Below, piece after piece: positions 57,729 to 64,000 of a stretch of 64,000 bases of DNA. The stretch is from Microbispora amethystogenes (GTDB lineage Bacteria; Actinomycetota; Actinomycetes; Streptosporangiales; Streptosporangiaceae). The stretch is from positions 41,502 through 105,501 of the forward strand of contig NZ_BOOB01000052.1 of assembly GCF_016863015.1 (NCBI RefSeq), read 5' to 3'. Numbering within the stretch: the stretch's first letter is position 1; every line of letters begins with the position of its first letter. The position numbers and the translations under genes are program-made. The notes under the pieces were generated by a model. It was not told the origin of the DNA. It ran no database searches and worked only from the letters and a program-made list of their open reading frames with translations.

Positions 57729-58280
57729 TCACGACATGTGGTCGGCGCAGCAGGGGGTCGGGTCCGGCACCTCGGCCGGCGCGATCCGCGCGCCCGGAGC
57801 GGGCATGGCGAGCAGGGTCATCAGCCCGTCCCGCCAGACCGGGCGGACGTGGCCGTTGGTGACCAGAACCACGTCGCCGGCCGGAGGTTCGGGCTGGGCG
57901 AGCACGACCACCCGGTCGATCGCCGTCCGGTCCAGCAGCTCGCCGACCGTGAGCGTCGCCGGCAGGTCGTCGCCGCCGGGGAACAGCACGACCCGCCCGC
58001 TCGTACGGGCCGCGTGCTCGGCCGCCGCCACCGCCGCGCCCTCCGCGTCCGGCCCCGTACGGCTGTCGCCGAGGGCGGCCGACACCCCCTCGGGGAGCCG
58101 GGACCTCTCCAGGTGCCCGGCCAGGGTCAGCGAGCAGGCGACGTGCGGCAGGTCACCGGTGCGGACGAAGTGGGTGCAGCCGACGATCCCGGACGACAGG
58201 CCGAGCGCCTCCACCACCTGGTGGAGGAGATGCTCGGCCTGTGCCACCGTACGGGAGCCGTTGTCCAGACCGACGATCAT
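57729..58280 (-). CDS. unknown protein coupled to the PHP phosphoesterase
   Basis: A 183-residue protein starting MIVGLDNGSRTVAQAEHLLH. Its ATG overlaps the stop of the upstream PHP gene (ATGA), so it is made together with it. It has no signal or membrane helix. The sequence suggests a mixed alpha/beta fold (VVVLAQPEPPAGDVVLVTNGHVRPVW) and carries cysteines in GCTHFVRTGDLPHVAC and a C-terminal PTPCCADHMS that could bind metal. I cannot assign a family. A cytoplasmic partner or regulator of a secreted enzyme would be unusual. Confidence 0.68.
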   Translation of the reverse strand: MIVGLDNGSRTVAQAEHLLHQVVEALGLSSGIVGCTHFVRTGDLPHVACSLTLAGHLERSRLPEGVSAALGDSRTGPDAEGAAVAAAEHAARTSGRVVLFPGGDDLPATLTVGELLDRTAIDRVVVLAQPEPPAGDVVLVTNGHVRPVWRDGLMTLLAMPAPGARIAPAEVPDPTPCCADHMS

Positions 58281-60010
58281 CGGCGCGGCACGATCCAGAC
58301 GGGGTTGCTGTAGAACCACAGGTCCTTCCAGGGGTCGGCGTCGCCGAGCACGTCCATCGCCGGGCCGTGCGGGTCCACCGACGGGCCGAGCAGGCCGGGG
58401 GCGACGCGGTTGCCGTCGGTGCCGCGCAGCCGCACGTAGACCGGGTGGTCGACGGCCCCCACCTGGTAGGTGAAGGTGACGGTTCCGCTGTTCTTCCCGA
58501 CCTCGTACGACGTGACGACCTTGGTCTTCGGGGTGGTGAAGACGTCCTTGTCGGAGACCGGGCCGGTCACGTCGCCCTGGATGACGTCCACCCGGGCCAG
58601 CGTGGGGATGAACTGCGCCCAGTTGGGCTGGTTCGCCAGCGTGATCTGGATGGACACCTCGACCTTGGTGCCGGGGCGGACGGACAGCGTGTCGCCGAGC
58701 GTGACGCCGCCGCCGTTGCCGCGCGCCCGGGCGCGGACGACGAGGCCGCTGATCAGGCCGCCGTGGTCCACCCAGACGCGGCCCCGGCGGATGCCGTCCA
58801 TGACCGCGTTGTACGCGAAGGAGGTCGCGCCGACGTGGGTGCGGCTGTAGTAGCCGGGCCAGAAGTCGCCGTTGGACAGGTTCGGCACGCCCTTGTAGAC
58901 CGGGTCCTCGTATCGGCCGTTGGCGTTGAAGTCGCTGTTCGGCCCGCGGTCGCCGGCGTCGCCGTAGACGGTGTGCGAGTCGGAGTTGGCGGTGATCCAC
59001 CACGGCCTGCCCTCGGCGAGCAGGCTGTCCCACAGGCCGCCGACGGTCGCGGTCATCCAGTCGAAGCCGCCGAAGGTCTTGTAGCTCTCCGCCGGATAGC
59101 CGGGGAAGGAGTCGGCGCTCGGGCTGTTGTCGTAGTAGCCCCGCCCGGAGCCGGGCCCGTTGGGCTTGGGGATGCCGGCGGCCTGGTGGCCCGGCGCGCC
59201 CTCCATGCCGACCGCGATCTCCGGCGCCGTGTCGCGCCAGGCGCGGATCTCGTGCGGCGAGTCGATGCCCTTGCGCGCGGGGTGGTTGGCCAGGAAGAGC
59301 GCGTCCGGCACGCGGCGGCGCTTCACGGCCTGGGACAGGAAGTTCAGCCCCGCGACGGCGAGAGCCTCGTTCTGCGGCGTGCTCGCCGTGGCGCCCTTCA
59401 CCGCGCCGTCGAAGGAGTTCTCGAACTCCTTCAGGGTCTCCACCTCGCCACGTCCCGGGGCGACGAACACCGTGCCGTGCTCGGCGGCCGGGATGTTCCA
59501 CTCCAGGCCCTGGAAGACGAGGGTGTCCCTGACCGCCTGACGCGCCGCGACGATGTCGGGGTTGACCTTCTCCACGCCGATCTTGGCGTGGGTGACGCTG
59601 CCGTGGTCGGTGACGACCATCCAGTCGAGCCCGTACGCGTTGGCGTGCCGCACCTGGTCGACGACCCGGTACATGGCGTCGGAGCTGTACTGCGTGTGGA
59701 TGTGGTGGTCGCCCGCGAGCCACAGGAATCCGTCCTTCGGCTCCCGGTCGTCATGGCCGGTGCTCGTCGCGCCGGTCGCGGCGGCCGTGCCGGGGGCGCC
59801 GAGCACGCTCGCGGCGGTCAGGCCGGCGCCGAGCAGCCCGGCCCGCCGGAACATCTGACGGCGCGAGAGCTCACCCGGCGAAAGCGCCTCGTCGGGGATG
59901 TCCATGTCCACGACCGTCGCCATCTCCCCGGCGTCGTGCCCGTGCCCGTGGTCGTGCCCGTGGGGATGGGGATGGGGATGGGGGTGGGGGTGAGGGTGCC
60001 CCTCGCTCAT
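58277..60010 (-). CDS. Tat-exported PHP-domain metallophosphoesterase with His-rich N-terminus
   Basis: A 577-residue protein. Residues 3-28 are almost only His with Pro, Gly and Asp; a twin-arginine signal follows (SRRQMFRRAGLLGAGLTAASVLGAP, about 50-75). The PHP domain has WLAGDHHIHTQYSSDA near 100 (first metal His pair), WMVVTDHGSVTH, FQGLEWNIP, LFLANHPARKG and ITANSDSHTVYGD, which together give the trinuclear metal site. It would hydrolyse phosphate esters outside the cell. The C-terminal 150 residues are beta-rich (VEVSIQITLANQPNWAQFIPTLARVDVIQGD). Start ATG 60010 with AAAGGG. The His-rich stretch before the Tat motif is odd. Confidence 0.9.
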   Translation of the reverse strand: MSEGHPHPHPHPHPHPHGHDHGHGHDAGEMATVVDMDIPDEALSPGELSRRQMFRRAGLLGAGLTAASVLGAPGTAAATGATSTGHDDREPKDGFLWLAGDHHIHTQYSSDAMYRVVDQVRHANAYGLDWMVVTDHGSVTHAKIGVEKVNPDIVAARQAVRDTLVFQGLEWNIPAAEHGTVFVAPGRGEVETLKEFENSFDGAVKGATASTPQNEALAVAGLNFLSQAVKRRRVPDALFLANHPARKGIDSPHEIRAWRDTAPEIAVGMEGAPGHQAAGIPKPNGPGSGRGYYDNSPSADSFPGYPAESYKTFGGFDWMTATVGGLWDSLLAEGRPWWITANSDSHTVYGDAGDRGPNSDFNANGRYEDPVYKGVPNLSNGDFWPGYYSRTHVGATSFAYNAVMDGIRRGRVWVDHGGLISGLVVRARARGNGGGVTLGDTLSVRPGTKVEVSIQITLANQPNWAQFIPTLARVDVIQGDVTGPVSDKDVFTTPKTKVVTSYEVGKNSGTVTFTYQVGAVDHPVYVRLRGTDGNRVAPGLLGPSVDPHGPAMDVLGDADPWKDLWFYSNPVWIVPRR

Positions 60011-60127
60011 GTGCGGTGCCCTTTCGTTCCGCCGGGGGGATCGCTCCGGCTCCGAATGCACCCTCGCGGGAACGGCTGAACCTCGCGTGAACATCGGAGA
60101 CCGTCCAGGGAGCCGCGGCTTTACCGG

Positions 60128-60907
60128 TCAGGTGAGGTCCCACAGCAGGCGGTAGTAGGCGATGCGCTCCGAATCGGGGGCGACGCCGTACGCGTCGTAC
60201 ACCTCGCCGTCGTGGCCCGGGCCGTAGTTCCACTCGGTGCTCCAGGCGGCGACCGCGAGGTCGGCCCACCGGTCGGCCACGCCCAGCGAGCCGAGGTCGA
60301 CGTGCCCGGCGAACGTCCCGTCGTCGTGCAGGAGGGTGTTGGGGGCGCAGGCGTCCCCATGACAGACGACGAGCCGGTCGGGGGCGGGCGGGCGGCCGAG
60401 ACGCCGCGCCTCGGCCGGGCCGAGGCGCTCGCCGGCTCGCCGGAGCCGGCGCTCGACTCCCCAGTCGTACGGGCACCGAGCCACCGGCAGCGCGTCGTGC
60501 AGCAGGCGCAGGCCCCGGCCGATCGCGGCCGCCGCGGTGCCGGGATCGGCGGCCCAGCGCGGATCCACCGCCGAACGGCCGGGGAGCGCGGCGGTGACGA
60601 GCCAGGCGCCGTCCGCGTCCGATCCGTGCGCGAGCACCTTCGGGACGGCGGTCCACTGTCGTGCCCAGGTCAGTCGTTCCGCCTCACCGGCCAGGTCGAT
60701 CCCGGGTGTGCCGGTGGCGGCCCATTTGACGTATCTCGTGCCGCCCGTGCCCTCGCCTGTGCCGCCCAGCCGGAACGTGAGGCCGCCGACCTCGTTGCGC
60801 CAGACGGGGGTGACGGTGTCGCTTCCGGCGAGTTCGGCGACGACGCGCGGCACGTCGACGGGTCCGGCCGGGACCGAGGCGATGGGGGGACGGCTCACGA
60901 CCGTCAT
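60128..60907 (-). CDS. aminoglycoside 3'-phosphotransferase-like kinase
   Basis: A 259-residue kinase-like protein with the APH(3') pattern: TYRFRLGG-like substrate-lobe start GGLTFRLGG, RYVKWAATG (ATP-binding Lys), ERLTWARQW, the catalytic loop LVVCHGDACAPNTLL with HGD, and the metal-binding GHVDLGSLGVADRWADLAVAAWS. Length matches APH(3') (about 260-270). In actinomycetes such genes may phosphorylate an aminoglycoside or a natural metabolite; resistance is not proven. The N-terminal lobe is weakly conserved. The upstream 60914-60940 has a duplicated GAATCGGTCAT. Confidence 0.88.
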   Translation of the reverse strand: MTVVSRPPIASVPAGPVDVPRVVAELAGSDTVTPVWRNEVGGLTFRLGGTGEGTGGTRYVKWAATGTPGIDLAGEAERLTWARQWTAVPKVLAHGSDADGAWLVTAALPGRSAVDPRWAADPGTAAAAIGRGLRLLHDALPVARCPYDWGVERRLRRAGERLGPAEARRLGRPPAPDRLVVCHGDACAPNTLLHDDGTFAGHVDLGSLGVADRWADLAVAAWSTEWNYGPGHDGEVYDAYGVAPDSERIAYYRLLWDLT

Positions 60908-60970
60908 TCTCGGTCATGAATCGGTCATGAATCGGTCATAAAGCAGTGGCGGCCTCGTCCCGGCGAGCGG

Positions 60971-61759
60971 TTGACTCATCCCGTGATCGTGATCTCCGCC
61001 GCCTCCGGCGCGCTCGGCCGCCTCGTCGTCGACCACCTGCGTACCCGTGCGGAGGTGGTGGCCGCGGTACGCGACCCCGGCCGGGCGCCCGAGGGCGTGC
61101 TGGTACGGCGTGGTGACTACGACGACCCGGCGAGCCTGCGTGCGGCGTTCGACGGGGCCACGCGTCTGCTGCTCGTCTCCTCGCCGGAACTCGACACCGC
61201 GCGCAGGATCGGACAGCACCTGAACGCCGTGGCCGCGGCCAAGGAGGTGGGGGTCGGCGCCGTCGTGTTCACGAGCTTTCTCGGGGCCGGCGTCGCCGCC
61301 ACCGGCATGACGGAGGCCTACCACGCCACCGAGCAGGCGATACTCCGCAGCGGCCTGCCGTACACGATCCTGCGTCACCCCTTCTACAGTGACGCGTTCG
61401 TGCCGCGGGCCGACGACGGCGAGATCACCAGCAGCACCGGAGGCCGCGGGCTGAACACGGCGTTCCGGTCGGATCTCGCCGAGGCGGCGGCGAACGTCCT
61501 GACCGGCGAGGGGCATCTCGGTCGGGCGTACGACCTCACCGGACCGTTGTGGAGCTATCCGGAGGTCGCGGAGGCGCTCGGCGTGCCCTACCGGGAGGTG
61601 CCCGACGCCGGGCCGGGGCCGATGAGCTGGATCAACGCGCAGGTGCGCGCGGGAGCGCTGGAAGAGCAGACCGGCGATCTCGTACGGCTGCTCGGCAGGC
61701 CCGCGGAGACGGTCGCCGCGCGCGCCTCGAAGAGCCTGACCGAGCGCAACAAAAAGTAA
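60971..61759 (+). CDS. NmrA-like NAD(P)-binding protein (NAD(P)H azoreductase type)
   Basis: A 262-residue atypical short-chain reductase: VIVISAASGALGRLVVDHL cofactor motif, VRRGDYDDPASLRAAFDG, then VVFTSFLGAGVAATGMTEAYHATEQAILRSGLPYTILRHPFYSDAF, and TSSTGGRGLNTAFRSDLAEAAANVL. No Tyr-x-x-x-Lys pair, so it may bind NAD(P) as a sensor or act as a quinone reductase. The start is doubtful: TTG 60971 or GTG 60983, neither with a strong ribosome site. The stop TAA lies inside the palindrome before the glucanase gene. Confidence 0.85.
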   Translation: MTHPVIVISAASGALGRLVVDHLRTRAEVVAAVRDPGRAPEGVLVRRGDYDDPASLRAAFDGATRLLLVSSPELDTARRIGQHLNAVAAAKEVGVGAVVFTSFLGAGVAATGMTEAYHATEQAILRSGLPYTILRHPFYSDAFVPRADDGEITSSTGGRGLNTAFRSDLAEAAANVLTGEGHLGRAYDLTGPLWSYPEVAEALGVPYREVPDAGPGPMSWINAQVRAGALEEQTGDLVRLLGRPAETVAARASKSLTERNKK

Positions 61760-61805
61760 ACTTTACTATTGACAGCGCGCGTGAAGTGGGTGTTGCATCG
61801 GCAAC
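61755..61805 (+). promoter_or_regulatory. operator-like palindromes and -35 element before the GH16 gene
   Basis: AGTAAA-C-TTTACT at 61755-61767 is a perfect palindrome; a consensus -35 TTGACA follows at 61769-61774, and GTTGC-ATCG-GCAAC at 61792-61805 is a second inverted repeat near the -10 position. The glucanase starts at 61844. The arrangement suggests repression by a sugar-responsive regulator; the LacI gene at 34 kb is one possibility but nothing links them directly. Confidence 0.55.
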
Positions 61806-61843
61806 CACGCTCCGAATCTCTACCCCCCGGACCGGAGACCCCC

Positions 61844-63073
61844 ATGCGCAGACCCCGGTTACTCCTGATCGCGGCGGCCCTGGCCGCCGGCCTGTCCGGC
61901 GCCCTGAGCGGCGTTCCCGGAGGCGCCGAGCGGGCCGAGGCCGCCATCGGCCCCGTCACCTGGTCGGACGAGTTCAACGGCGCGGCGGGCAGCGCCGTCG
62001 ACCCGGCGAAGTGGAAGTTCGACATCGGCGGTGGCGGCTGGGGCAACAACGAGCTGGAGTACTACACCGACTCCACCCGGAACGTGTACCAGGACGGGCA
62101 GGGTCACCTGGCCATCACCGCCCGCAAGGAGAACCCCGCCGGCTACCAGTGCCACTACGGCACCTGCCAGTACACCTCCGGCCGCATCCTGACGGCAGAC
62201 AGGTTCAGCCAGGCGTACGGCCGCTTCGAGGCGAGCATCAAGATTCCCAAGGGCCAGGGCATCTGGCCGGCCTTCTGGATGCTCGGCGGCGGCAACTGGC
62301 CGAACACCGGTGAGATCGACATCATGGAGAACGTCGGCAACGCCCCGAACACGGTCTACGGCACCGTGCACGGCCCCGGCTACTCGGGCAGCGGCGGCGT
62401 CGGGGACAACCGCACAATCGGCGCGCCCCTGGGCGACGGCTTCCACAACTACCGGGTCGACTGGTCGCCCGGCCTCATCGTCTGGTACCTCGACGGCGCG
62501 GAGTACTTCCGCGTCACGCCGGCCGACATCCGCGGCAACCAGTGGGTGTTCGACCACCCGTTCTTCATGATCCTGAACGTCGCGGTCGGCGGCTACTGGC
62601 CGGGCAACCCCGACGGCACCACCGCGTTCCCGCAGACGATGCTGGTCGACTACGTCCGCGTCTCCGCCTGGAACAACGACGGGAGCGGCACCGGCACCGC
62701 GCTCAAATCCGCCATGAACGGCCGCTGCGTGGACATCCCGAGCGCCAATCCCGCGGACGGCGCCCGGCTGCAGATGTACGACTGCAACGGCACCGTCGCG
62801 CAGCAGTGGACGGTGGGCGGCGACGGCACCGTGCGCGCGATGGGCAAGTGCATGGACGCCGCGGCGGCGGGCACCGCCAACGGCACGCCGATCCAGCTCT
62901 ACACGTGCAACGGCACCGGAGCCCAGCGCTTCACCCTCACGCCGGCCGGAGACCTCGTCAACATCCAGGCCAACCGGTGCGTGGACATCGTGGACCGGGG
63001 CAGCGCGAACGGCGCGCTTCTGCAGCTCTGGGACTGCACCGGCGGGTCCAACCAGAAGTGGACCCGCGGCTGA
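61844..63073 (+). CDS. secreted GH16 beta-glucanase with ricin-type lectin domain
   Basis: A 409-residue exported enzyme. Signal peptide RRPRLLLIAAALAAGLSGAL with cleavage near residue 34. The GH16 jelly roll follows (VTWSDEFNGAAG, GRFEASIKIPKGQGIWPAFWML) with the catalytic GEIDIMENVG (E-x-D-x-x-E) at about 155-164 and the closing FFMILNVAVGGYWPG. From about 288 a ricin B-type trefoil begins, with three Q-x-W-like repeats (QQWTVGG, QRFTLTP, QKWTRG). It most likely hydrolyses laminarin or other beta-1,3-glucans outside the cell. CGGAG precedes the ATG. The frame is open upstream to 61769, which is not signal-like. Confidence 0.94.
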   Translation: MRRPRLLLIAAALAAGLSGALSGVPGGAERAEAAIGPVTWSDEFNGAAGSAVDPAKWKFDIGGGGWGNNELEYYTDSTRNVYQDGQGHLAITARKENPAGYQCHYGTCQYTSGRILTADRFSQAYGRFEASIKIPKGQGIWPAFWMLGGGNWPNTGEIDIMENVGNAPNTVYGTVHGPGYSGSGGVGDNRTIGAPLGDGFHNYRVDWSPGLIVWYLDGAEYFRVTPADIRGNQWVFDHPFFMILNVAVGGYWPGNPDGTTAFPQTMLVDYVRVSAWNNDGSGTGTALKSAMNGRCVDIPSANPADGARLQMYDCNGTVAQQWTVGGDGTVRAMGKCMDAAAAGTANGTPIQLYTCNGTGAQRFTLTPAGDLVNIQANRCVDIVDRGSANGALLQLWDCTGGSNQKWTRG

Positions 63074-63087
63074 ACGGCGCGTAGGTG

Positions 63088-63807
63088 CTAGTGGCCCTCT
63101 TCCGAGTCGTCGGCCGTGAGCGCCCCGCTGCCGGGCGCGGCCGGCAGGTAGACGTGCTGGTGCCCGCTGCCCGCGTCGACGCTGACCGCGTCGAGGGCGG
63201 TGGCGCCGACCGACCACGTGAAGATCGCATCCATGCGCTGCCGGGCGGCGAGGGCCAGCATGTTCGTGCGGGCCGGTCCCGTGAGCGCCTGCGCGGCCAC
63301 GTAGCTGTCGACGGTGGTGGCGAGCTGCCGCACGCCGGAGGCGAGGCCCGACCTCGCCAGGTTGGTGTACGTCTCGCCCGAGGGCGGGTCGGCGAACGAC
63401 TGGACGGCGGCGGCGGTCGCCTGCCGCCAGTTCGCGATGTCGGCGCCGGTCGCCTTCTCGGGTTTCCCGACCTCGGCGGAGGCAGAGGGGGCGGCAGAGG
63501 GAACGGCGGCGGGGAAGGCGGCGTCGCCCTCCACGGGCATCACGCGCTCCAGCCCCTCCAGCACGGGCACGAGCTTGTCGCGGGTGGTGCGGGCCAGCTC
63601 GGTCAGCTCCTTGATCTGCGCCTTGTCGCGGACGGCGTCCTCGGCGCGGATCCGGTTCACCGCCTGCTCGGTCGCGTCGGGCCGGGTCGCGGCGAACACC
63701 ACGCCACCGGCCACCACCGCGCCGATCACGAACGCGGCCACCGGCGCGAGCACCCGGTTGCTCCTGGCCGGCTGCCGGATCACCGTCGGTTCGCTACGCC
63801 GGCTCAT
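63088..63807 (-). CDS. membrane-anchored protein of unknown function
   Basis: A 239-residue protein starting MSRRSEPTVIRQPARSNRVL at ATG 63807 with a perfect AGGAGG. A short basic cytoplasmic tail precedes one membrane helix at about 21-42 (VLAPVAAFVIGAVVAGGVVFA); the rest is outside: a charged helical part (AEDAVRDKAQIKELTELARTT), an Ala/Ser/Pro linker (PAAVPSAAPSASAEV) and a C-terminal helical/beta part with a final AGSGHQHVYLPA. I recognise no family. It converges with the GH16 gene. Confidence 0.75.
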   Translation of the reverse strand: MSRRSEPTVIRQPARSNRVLAPVAAFVIGAVVAGGVVFAATRPDATEQAVNRIRAEDAVRDKAQIKELTELARTTRDKLVPVLEGLERVMPVEGDAAFPAAVPSAAPSASAEVGKPEKATGADIANWRQATAAAVQSFADPPSGETYTNLARSGLASGVRQLATTVDSYVAAQALTGPARTNMLALAARQRMDAIFTWSVGATALDAVSVDAGSGHQHVYLPAAPGSGALTADDSEEGH

Positions 63808-63837
63808 TGCTGCCACCTCCTGGTCGAAGTTCTCCGC

Positions 63838-63880
63838 TGAGAGTAATAGGCGGGGAGTAATAGGCGGAGCGTAATGGGGA
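63838..63880. repeat. short tandem repeat upstream of the membrane-anchored protein gene
   Basis: The unit GAGTAATAGGCGGG occurs twice in a row and a third, diverged copy (GCGTAATGGGGA) follows, within the presumed promoter region of the gene on the reverse strand. AT-rich TAATAG words within it could serve as -10 elements. Confidence 0.65.
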
Positions 63881-63913
63881 GCGCCCCCCGGAAGCGACAC
63901 CGGGAGCAGAAAT

Positions 63914-63959
63914 GGACGTCCGGAACGCGGAGTCAGACTCGCACACGTTCCGGACGTCC
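63914..63959 (-). terminator. two-tier hairpin between reverse-strand genes
   Basis: GGACGTCCGGAACG at 63914-63927 pairs perfectly with its complement at 63946-63959 (14 bases). Within the 18-base loop GAGTC-A-GACTC forms an inner stem. It lies just after the stop of the gene that enters the window from the right on the reverse strand, so it probably terminates it. Confidence 0.7.
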
Positions 63960-63974
63960 ACGGCGTGCGGTGGG

Positions 63975-64000
63975 TCAGGACTGGTTGAAGAGGGAGAGGG
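63975..64000 (-). CDS. C-terminal end of an unidentified gene (cut by window edge)
   Basis: On the reverse strand, a frame enters at 64000 and stops at TGA 63977-63975, giving the last residues LSLFNQS. It is followed by the two-tier hairpin at 63914-63959, as expected for a gene end. Too little is visible for a family assignment, and another frame cannot be ruled out. Confidence 0.35.

Noticed and set aside
60128..60907. The APH-like kinase as a mobile antibiotic-resistance gene
   Set aside because: GC content and codon use are like the neighbours, there is no transposon or integron nearby, and similar genes are native to actinomycetes.

Overview
The window is high-GC DNA of an actinomycete. 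About 64 kb hold roughly 65 genes, with many GTG starts, AGGAGG-type ribosome sites and typical actinobacterial families: DUF574 methyltransferase, AfsR/SARP regulator, 13E12-type DUF222/HNH protein, F420-type LLM oxidoreductase, GlnII and twin-arginine substrates. A Streptosporangiales-like genome fits best, but this is inference from gene content, not from a marker gene. It looks like ordinary chromosome; I see no rRNA, tRNA, CRISPR, prophage or insertion sequence.

Layout. 1-5.2 kb: partial PfkB kinase, DJ-1/PfpI protein, DUF72 protein, membrane protein, glutamine synthetase II and a secreted glycerophosphodiesterase. 5.2-8.7 kb: a zinc-uptake ABC operon behind a clear Zur-like box. 8.7-13.6 kb: an alcohol dehydrogenase broken by an in-frame TAA, a glycogen-binding-domain protein, a DUF574 methyltransferase, a quinone-oxidoreductase-like enzyme and a sulfite-oxidase-like molybdoenzyme. 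13.6-17.9 kb: ArsR/Old Yellow Enzyme divergent pair, F420-type oxidoreductase, and an SDR/TetR operon, with conspicuous palindromic operators. 17.9-20 kb: TauE/SafE permease and ROK kinase.

20.1-24.3 kb is the most interesting part. It is a tightly coupled operon of a PP2C/SpoIIE phosphatase, two tandem cobalamin-binding proteins carrying the W-x9-EH plus E-x-H signature of the CarH B12 photoreceptors but no DNA-binding domain, and a STAS anti-anti-sigma protein. I read it as a possible B12/light-controlled partner switch.

24.4-30.5 kb holds NiFe-hydrogenase maturation genes (hypF convergent with hypE-D-C-A, an unknown protein and a HypC-like protein), without hypB or hydrogenase subunits in view. 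30.6-41.3 kb carries a stress membrane protein, a two-component system, DUF418, LacI, phosphoribosyltransferase, DUF1918, an archaeal-type fructose bisphosphate aldolase/phosphatase, a CBS protein, BrkB and AI-2E family membrane proteins. 41.4-44 kb is a very long repeat-bearing DUF222/HNH protein.

44-52.3 kb is a copper-related region: a CopA ATPase with an unusual extracytoplasmic C-terminal extension, a divergent CopZ-like chaperone with a flavoprotein, a SARP regulator and a second small HMA protein. 52.4-56 kb is a MacB/FtsX-type ABC exporter with a small leader gene. 56-64 kb carries secreted and His-rich proteins, a Tat-dependent PHP phosphoesterase, an aminoglycoside-phosphotransferase-like kinase, an NmrA-like protein, a GH16 glucanase with ricin domain and a membrane-anchored protein.

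Two window-wide patterns stand out: many in-frame short tandem duplications inside genes, and a strong excess of the palindrome CGTACG in all reading frames.
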